This document shows positions 14,202-18,330 of a stretch of 18,330 nt of DNA, piece by piece. The translations under genes and the position numbers were made by a program. Source of the stretch: Stenotrophomonas_A sp036403795 (GTDB lineage: Bacteria > Pseudomonadota > Gammaproteobacteria > Xanthomonadales > Xanthomonadaceae); NCBI GenBank assembly GCA_036403795.1, contig DASWQJ010000305.1, forward strand, positions 1-18,330. The letters run 5' to 3'. A model generated the notes under the pieces. It was not told the DNA's origin. It did not search any database and saw only the letters and a program-made list of their open reading frames with translations. How positions within the stretch are numbered: the stretch's first letter is position 1; every line of letters starts with the position of its first letter.

Positions 14202-17132
14202 TCAGAAGCTGCCGCGCAGGCCGAGCATGTACGTGGTCCCTGGATCGTACAGATCATTGACCGCGTTATCGAAGGCAAAGTTCGAACGCCGCTCCTCGCC
14301 AGTGATATTGACCACGTTGAACATCAGCTGTGGGCTGCCAGCAATCCAGTCCAGCGTATAGCTCGCCGACAGATCCAGCTGGCCGCGATCTTCGCCATAG
14401 ATGCGGGCGAACGGGATGCCCTGCTGGTTCGGACCGGTGCCCACCGCGCCCTCGGCCCAGGTATAGGACAGGCGAATGGATGCGCGGTCCTTTTCCCAAT
14501 AGGCGGTGGCATTCCACAGGCTGGGAGAGACGCCGTACACGTTGCCCGCCAAGTTGGCGGCGTCCTGGCCCTTCGCCTCCAGCTTGATGTCGGTGTAGTT
14601 GGCCATGAAGCCCAGGCCGTCGAACACGAAGTCCAGCGGCTGCACCCAGATCACTTCCCAACCGCGGATGTCCAACTGCGCATCGGCATTGACCTGCTGT
14701 TGCACGTTCACCGTGGCCACGTCCGGGCCACCGCGCTGGGTCAGCGCCAGCTGCTGGGCCTCGGTGAGGTCCTCGAAAGGAATGCCCAACTGGCGGAACG
14801 GAACCGTATTGATGCCCTGGTAGGTGTAACCCTCCACTTGCTTGTTGAAGAAGGTCAGGCCGACAAAGCCCTCGTCACCGGTGTACCACTCGCCGCCGAT
14901 GTCGAAGTTGGTCGAGGTGTAGGGCACCAGGTTCGGATTGCCCTGCGTTGCGTTCTGCGCGGACTGGTCGCTGAAGTTGGTGTTCGGCAACATCGAGCTC
15001 GGGTTCGGACGCGTCATGGTCCGCGAGCTGGACAGTCGCAGCACCACGCTATCGGCTACGTCCCAAGCCACGCTGAAGGACGGCAGGTACTCGTCGTAGT
15101 CACCTTTGAGCGTCTGCCACTGGCGAACCCCGCCAATGGTGACCGGGCCGCTCACTTCCTGGTCGGTGGTTGCATAGCGAACGCCGCCGTTGAAGCGCAG
15201 CGTACGGTTCCACACTTCGGTATCGCCGTTGACTTCGATGTACGCGCCCAGGGTGTCTTCGCTGATGCCGCCGGTCGAACCGCCGGTGGACGGACCGCCC
15301 GATTCCGGCGCGTTGTCGCGATAGAAGGCGTAATTGGTGTCGTTCATGAAGCGACCGAAATCGGCGGTGACAAAGCCGAACGGACCCGGCCGCAGGTAGC
15401 TCGCCAACTGCTCGTCGGAGACGGCGCCGAATACATAGGTCTGCCAGGCCAGGCTGTTGTCGAAGCCCTGGATGCGGCGCTCGAAGCTGTCGTAGGCCAC
15501 GCCGATCTTGAGGTTTCGGCTGTCATCGCCGAACTGCAGGTCGGCGTGCGCACCGCTGACTTCGGTCACGCGTTTTTCGTTCTGTACGTTGACCCGTCCG
15601 CCGGTCTTGGTCCATCCCAGGTTGGGATCGTTGAGGTCCAGGTCGGTGTTCCAGCTCGGAATGCCACCGTTGTTGGTGTACTGCAGCGTGGTGAACGGTG
15701 AGTTGACCAGGATCGTGGGCGACTCGCGGAACATCCAGCTACGGCTCATGTTGGCCTGCACGTCGAGCTTGATGCCACCGGCGTCGCCGAACCAGAACGT
15801 GCCGCCCGGGTTGACGCTCCAGTACTTGACGTCTTCGCGGTAGGGACGCGCTTCGAGGAAGAACTGCGCATTGGTGAAATCGGCGCTGGTGACGACGTTG
15901 TTGGCGTCCAGCACCATGTTCATCGGGATGATGTTGCCGTTGCGGCCCACCAGGTTCATGTCGATGCGGTCGTTGGTGCGGTGCGCGTCCGAATACAACG
16001 CGTCCAGGTAGAAGTGCATCGTGTCGCTGGGGCGGAACTCGAACGAGGCCAGGTAGCCATCGCGGTCGCGCACGCCGGACATATGTACCGGGCGGCCCAG
16101 GCGCGGGATCAGCGCATCGCCGATCTGGTCCATGCTCAGGCCGGGGTTGAGCTGCTGCAACAAGCTGCTGTCGATGCGCGCACCCGGGGTCAAGCCCGCG
16201 GCGATGGTGGCCGCATTGTTTGGCACGGTGTCCGGAATGCGCCAGCCGTTGCCGCCGGTCAGGTTGCAGGGCTGTCCCAGCGCCGGGAAGCCGGCAGGTG
16301 CACCACCATTGCCGCACTGCGCGTTGGTCAGGTTGGGGTTGGTCCAGCCGATGGTTTCATAGCCTTCCACGCCGATGCGGCCGCGCACCGACGACACGCC
16401 AAACAGCGCGCCCAGGGTGCCGTCCTTGTTGGTCCAGCTGCCGATGAACGAGCCGCGCGGGCTGATTTCCTCGGAGATATCGTTGTACTCGCCCTGCATG
16501 GTGTAGGTCAGGTGCGTGCCGGGATTGTCGAACGGCCGCGTGCTGCGCATGTCGACCACGCCGGAGGCGCCGCCTTCCAGCAGGCTGGCCTGCGGGGTCT
16601 TGTAGACGGTGAGCTTGTTGAAGAACTCCGTCGGGAACAGGTTCAGATCGACTTCGCGGTTCTGGTTCGTCGCATCCAGGCCGATCGAGGCGGTGGCGAC
16701 CTGTGCACCATTGATCGTGGTCTTGGTGAAGCTGCTGGGCAGGCCGCGGATCGCGACGTTCAGGCCCTCGCCGTTGACATCGCGCGACAGCTGGATGCCG
16801 GGGATGCGGGTCAAGGACTCGGCGATGTTGAAGTCCGGGAACTTGCCAATGTCCTCGGCAAAAATCGAATCGGTGAAGCCGGTCGAATTGCGCTTGGCTT
16901 CGGTGGCGTACGCCAGGCTGCGGCGGTAACCGGTGACGGTGATCGCGTCGAGCTCGGTGACCGCACTGGGCTGGCCGGCAGGTTGCGATGCGTTGGATGG
17001 CGACTGGGCCGGGGCTTGCGCCGTTCCGGCCTGGTCCGTTTGCGACTGTGCATAGGCCGATGTGCTGGCCATGGCGAACAACGCCATGCCCAAGGCACGC
17101 GCCAAGGCGTTCTTCTCAAGGTTGATTTGCAC
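14202..17132 (-). CDS. TonB-dependent receptor, Xanthomonas/Caulobacter type, probable xylo-oligosaccharide receptor
   Basis: A 976-residue outer-membrane receptor. The start is a GTG at 17132, with GGGAGGGGAG at 17137-17146 just upstream. It yields a clean signal peptide (residues 1-28, AYA before Gln29). The longer open frame to 17267 would run through a LacI-type operator and add a basic, non-secretory extension. A Q/A/P-rich linker leads to a TonB-box-like ELDAITVTGYR. The plug domain (about 55-190) contains FTDSIFAEDIGKFPDFNIAESLTRIPGIQLSR, RGLPSSFTKTTINGAQVA and LLEGGASGVVDMRSTRPFD. These blocks identify the large Xanthomonas/Caulobacter receptor family linked to carbohydrate uptake. 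The barrel ends in GTTYMLGLRGSF. It leads the operon with a symporter, GH43 and galM, so arabinoxylan or xylan oligosaccharides are the likely cargo; the exact substrate is inference. Confidence 0.9.
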   Translation of the reverse strand: MQINLEKNALARALGMALFAMASTSAYAQSQTDQAGTAQAPAQSPSNASQPAGQPSAVTELDAITVTGYRRSLAYATEAKRNSTGFTDSIFAEDIGKFPDFNIAESLTRIPGIQLSRDVNGEGLNVAIRGLPSSFTKTTINGAQVATASIGLDATNQNREVDLNLFPTEFFNKLTVYKTPQASLLEGGASGVVDMRSTRPFDNPGTHLTYTMQGEYNDISEEISPRGSFIGSWTNKDGTLGALFGVSSVRGRIGVEGYETIGWTNPNLTNAQCGNGGAPAGFPALGQPCNLTGGNGWRIPDTVPNNAATIAAGLTPGARIDSSLLQQLNPGLSMDQIGDALIPRLGRPVHMSGVRDRDGYLASFEFRPSDTMHFYLDALYSDAHRTNDRIDMNLVGRNGNIIPMNMVLDANNVVTSADFTNAQFFLEARPYREDVKYWSVNPGGTFWFGDAGGIKLDVQANMSRSWMFRESPTILVNSPFTTLQYTNNGGIPSWNTDLDLNDPNLGWTKTGGRVNVQNEKRVTEVSGAHADLQFGDDSRNLKIGVAYDSFERRIQGFDNSLAWQTYVFGAVSDEQLASYLRPGPFGFVTADFGRFMNDTNYAFYRDNAPESGGPSTGGSTGGISEDTLGAYIEVNGDTEVWNRTLRFNGGVRYATTDQEVSGPVTIGGVRQWQTLKGDYDEYLPSFSVAWDVADSVVLRLSSSRTMTRPNPSSMLPNTNFSDQSAQNATQGNPNLVPYTSTNFDIGGEWYTGDEGFVGLTFFNKQVEGYTYQGINTVPFRQLGIPFEDLTEAQQLALTQRGGPDVATVNVQQQVNADAQLDIRGWEVIWVQPLDFVFDGLGFMANYTDIKLEAKGQDAANLAGNVYGVSPSLWNATAYWEKDRASIRLSYTWAEGAVGTGPNQQGIPFARIYGEDRGQLDLSASYTLDWIAGSPQLMFNVVNITGEERRSNFAFDNAVNDLYDPGTTYMLGLRGSF

Positions 17133-17243
17133 CGTACTCCCCTCCCGTTTCTGGTGACAGCGGACTTTCTCCGTGGGTCTGGCCCGCGGATCGTTGTGGA
17201 TCGCCGGAGGCGACGAACTGCGTCGCATGGCGGCCTGGGCGGA

Positions 17244-17257
17244 TGGTAGCGCTACCA
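17244..17257. promoter_or_regulatory. LacI-family operator upstream of the receptor operon
   Basis: TGGTAGCGCTACCA is a perfect 14-bp palindrome with the central CG of LacI-family sites. It closely resembles the xylan-regulon box described in Xanthomonas campestris (recalled as TGGTAGCGCTAACA). It sits 112 bp upstream of the receptor GTG. The cognate repressor is not in the window. Confidence 0.75.
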
Positions 17258-17346
17258 CTTCTGGCACTGCACGCTGCGAAGCAACATGGCGCCGCGACCG
17301 AGCGTTCCGGGCCGAAGGTGAACAGGCTTCGCGCTTTTTCCCGTCT

Positions 17347-17360
17347 CTGCGGCGCCGCAG
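17347..17360. repeat. 14-bp GC-rich palindrome between the two operators
   Basis: CTGCGGCGCCGCAG is a perfect palindrome located between the two LacI-type operators, followed at 17362-17369 by GGTTAACC. It may be a further protein site or chance in GC-rich DNA. Confidence 0.3.
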
Positions 17361-17411
17361 TGGTTAACCGCTTGCTGCAGCACGGCGGGATTCACCGCAC
17401 CGGCTGTGGTA

Positions 17412-17427
17412 GTGATAGCGCTATCAC
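17412..17427. promoter_or_regulatory. LacI-family operator upstream of exuT
   Basis: GTGATAGCGCTATCAC is a perfect 16-bp palindrome sharing the TAGCGCTA core with the operator at 17244-17257 but differing in its arms (GA/TC in place of GG/CC). It overlaps a possible -10 element of the plus-strand promoter, the expected position for repression. Confidence 0.75.
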
Positions 17428-17458
17428 CGCCTGGATTTTGGCGGGTCTCCGGGGAGGG

Positions 17459-17521
17459 ATGATGATTCGAGAACACCACCGCTTTGCCGCGCCCGCCAGC
17501 CATACCAGCGCGCACCGATGA
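17459..17521 (+). CDS. candidate 19-20 residue leader ORF overlapping exuT
   Basis: GGGGAGGG (17451-17458) directly precedes tandem ATG codons at 17459 and 17462; the second has the better spacing. The frame encodes a basic, His-rich peptide (MMIREHHRFAAPASHTSAHR). It ends with TGA at 17519-17521, overlapping the exuT ATG (17518-17520) in an ATGA junction. ExuT has no Shine-Dalgarno of its own, so coupling to this ORF would explain how it is translated. The peptide itself is not recognised. Confidence 0.45.
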   Translation: MMIREHHRFAAPASHTSAHR

Positions 17522-18330
17522 GTAGCGCCCGCGTGCATGCGATGGCGTCGGCCAGCAAGCCGGGCCACTACCGCTGGCGTGTCTGCGCCATGTTGCTGGC
17601 CGCCACCACCATCAACTACGTGGATCGGCAGGTGCTGGGGGTTCTCGCACCGTTCCTGCAGCAGCAGATCGGCTGGAACGAAATCCAGTACGGCTACATC
17701 GTCACCGCGTTCCAGGCCGCGTATGCGATCGGCCTGCTGTGCGCCGGCGCCATCGTGGATCGATATGGCACCCGTATCGGCTATGCGATCGCCATCGGCA
17801 TCTGGAGCATCGCGGCGATGAGCCATGCGCTGGCCGCCGGCGTGGTGGGTTTCGCGCTGGCGCGGTTTGCATTGGGCCTGGGCGAATCGGGCAACTTTCC
17901 TGCGGCGATCAAGACCGTGGCGGAGTGGTTTCCGCGTCGCGAACGTGCGCTGGCCGTCGGCATCTTCAATTCCGGCTCCAACATCGGCGCGATCCTGGCG
18001 CCCCTGCTGGTGCCGGTCATTGCCGCGCAATGGGGCTGGCAATCCGCCTTCCTGTTCACCGGCCTGCTTAGTGGCACCTGGCTGCTGGTGTGGCTGCTGT
18101 GGTATCGCACCCCGGAGCAACAGCCGGCGCTGTCTGCCACGGAACTGGCGCATATCCGCAGCGATCCCGTCGAGCCGCCCGTGCGCGTGGCCTGGCGCAG
18201 CTTGCTCAGGCATCGCCAGGCGTGGGCATTCGTGGCGGCCAAGTTCCTCACCGACCCGATCTGGTGGTTCTTCCTGTTCTGGCTGCCCAAGTTCCTGCAT
18301 GCCGAATATGGTTTGTCGTTGCTGCAGTTG
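17518..18330 (+). CDS. exuT: hexuronate transporter, MFS anion:cation symporter family, 3' end missing
   Basis: The first 271 residues of a major facilitator of the ACS/ExuT type; the gene runs off the right edge, so about 150 residues are missing. Family marks are RVCAMLLAATTINYVDRQVLGVLAPFL (first span, about 21-47), DRYGTRIGY (loop 2-3), RFALGLGESGNFPAAIKTVAEWFPRRERALAVGIFNSGSNIGA (about 116-158) and TDPIWWFFLFWLPKFL. ExuT-type proteins import glucuronate or galacturonate with H+. The first in-frame ATG after upstream stop codons is 17518; 17542 is an alternative start. It is preceded by a LacI-type operator and a leader ORF, and divergent from the xylan-type operon. This suggests uptake of the glucuronic acid side chains of glucuronoxylan. 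Galacturonate or an aldonate cannot be excluded. Confidence 0.85.
   Translation, partial: MSSARVHAMASASKPGHYRWRVCAMLLAATTINYVDRQVLGVLAPFLQQQIGWNEIQYGYIVTAFQAAYAIGLLCAGAIVDRYGTRIGYAIAIGIWSIAAMSHALAAGVVGFALARFALGLGESGNFPAAIKTVAEWFPRRERALAVGIFNSGSNIGAILAPLLVPVIAAQWGWQSAFLFTGLLSGTWLLVWLLWYRTPEQQPALSATELAHIRSDPVEPPVRVAWRSLLRHRQAWAFVAAKFLTDPIWWFFLFWLPKFLHAEYGLSLLQL

Larger units (their letters stand above)
17133..17458. other. 326-bp divergent control region
   Basis: This gap separates the receptor (minus, GTG at 17132) from the leader ORF and exuT (plus). It holds the receptor Shine-Dalgarno (17137-17146), two LacI-type palindromes (17244-17257 and 17412-17427), and a GC-rich palindrome at 17347-17360. 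A possible plus-strand promoter has TTCACC at 17391-17396, a 17-bp spacer and GATAGC at 17414-17419, lying inside the second operator. I see no credible gene in it. Confidence 0.6.

Noticed and set aside
14224..14253. Pair of GTAC tetramers near the end of the second receptor gene
   Set aside because: The spacing is far larger than 4 bp and both lie within coding sequence, so they are not treated as a regulon box.
14055..17249. Two long plus-strand frames (14055-15701 and 15981-17249) opposite the second TonB receptor
   Set aside because: They mirror conserved receptor codons and have no family features or ribosome binding sites.
17133..17267. N-terminal extension of the second TonB receptor to 17267
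   Set aside because: It would place a LacI operator inside the gene and hide the signal peptide. The GTG at 17132 has a strong Shine-Dalgarno.
1..18330. tRNA, rRNA, CRISPR array, insertion sequence or prophage genes
   Set aside because: No cloverleaf, tandem repeat-spacer pattern, transposase or phage protein was recognised on either strand.

Overview
The window is GC-rich, gene-dense DNA (about 65% GC by eye). TonB-dependent receptors are coupled to small-molecule catabolic genes, and one receptor is of the Xanthomonas/Caulobacter type. The LacI-type operators resemble the xylan boxes described in Xanthomonas. All this points to a gammaproteobacterium of the Xanthomonadaceae (Xanthomonas, Stenotrophomonas or Pseudoxanthomonas-like). 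I cannot fix the genus without a search. No tRNA, rRNA, CRISPR array, insertion sequence or phage gene was seen.

Left half (1-10590): a 3-hydroxybutyrate (3HB) and 3HB-oligomer utilisation locus. It holds a secreted 3HB-oligomer hydrolase (minus, cut by the left edge) and, divergent from it, 3HB dehydrogenase (bdhA) followed by a LuxR-type response regulator. A very large kinase of the CrbS/MxtR type (Na+/solute-symporter domain, PAS, histidine kinase, receiver) lies tail-to-tail with the regulator. Then come a TonB-dependent receptor (minus) and, divergent from it, a GntP-type permease. The proposed flow is outer-membrane uptake, hydrolysis of oligomers to 3HB, uptake by the permease, and oxidation to acetoacetate by BdhA. 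The kinase/regulator pair would provide control.

The two divergent intergenic regions of this half share one almost identical 15-bp element, ATCGTAC-k-TT-y-GTAC (core GTAC-N4-GTAC), and I found no other copy in the window. In all four outward directions the element centre lies 33-35 bp from the centre of a weak -10-like hexamer, with no recognisable -35. That is the geometry of a class II activator site serving two promoters at once. This putative two-way regulon box, tied to a transporter-kinase system in a 3HB locus, is the most interesting observation here.

Right half (10724-18330): a xylan/arabinoxylan-type utilisation locus. A minus-strand operon runs TonB-dependent receptor, GPH-family sugar symporter, cytoplasmic GH43 glycosidase, aldose 1-epimerase (galM). 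Divergent from it is a hexuronate transporter (exuT-like, cut by the right edge). The 326-bp gap holds two perfect LacI-family palindromes, one per promoter. The set fits breakdown of glucuronoarabinoxylan: pentose oligomers pass through the operon and the uronic acid side chain through ExuT. No LacI regulator gene is in the window.

Two genes (the kinase and exuT) lack a Shine-Dalgarno sequence and are preceded by short ORFs with strong ribosome binding sites that overlap their start codons, which suggests translational coupling.
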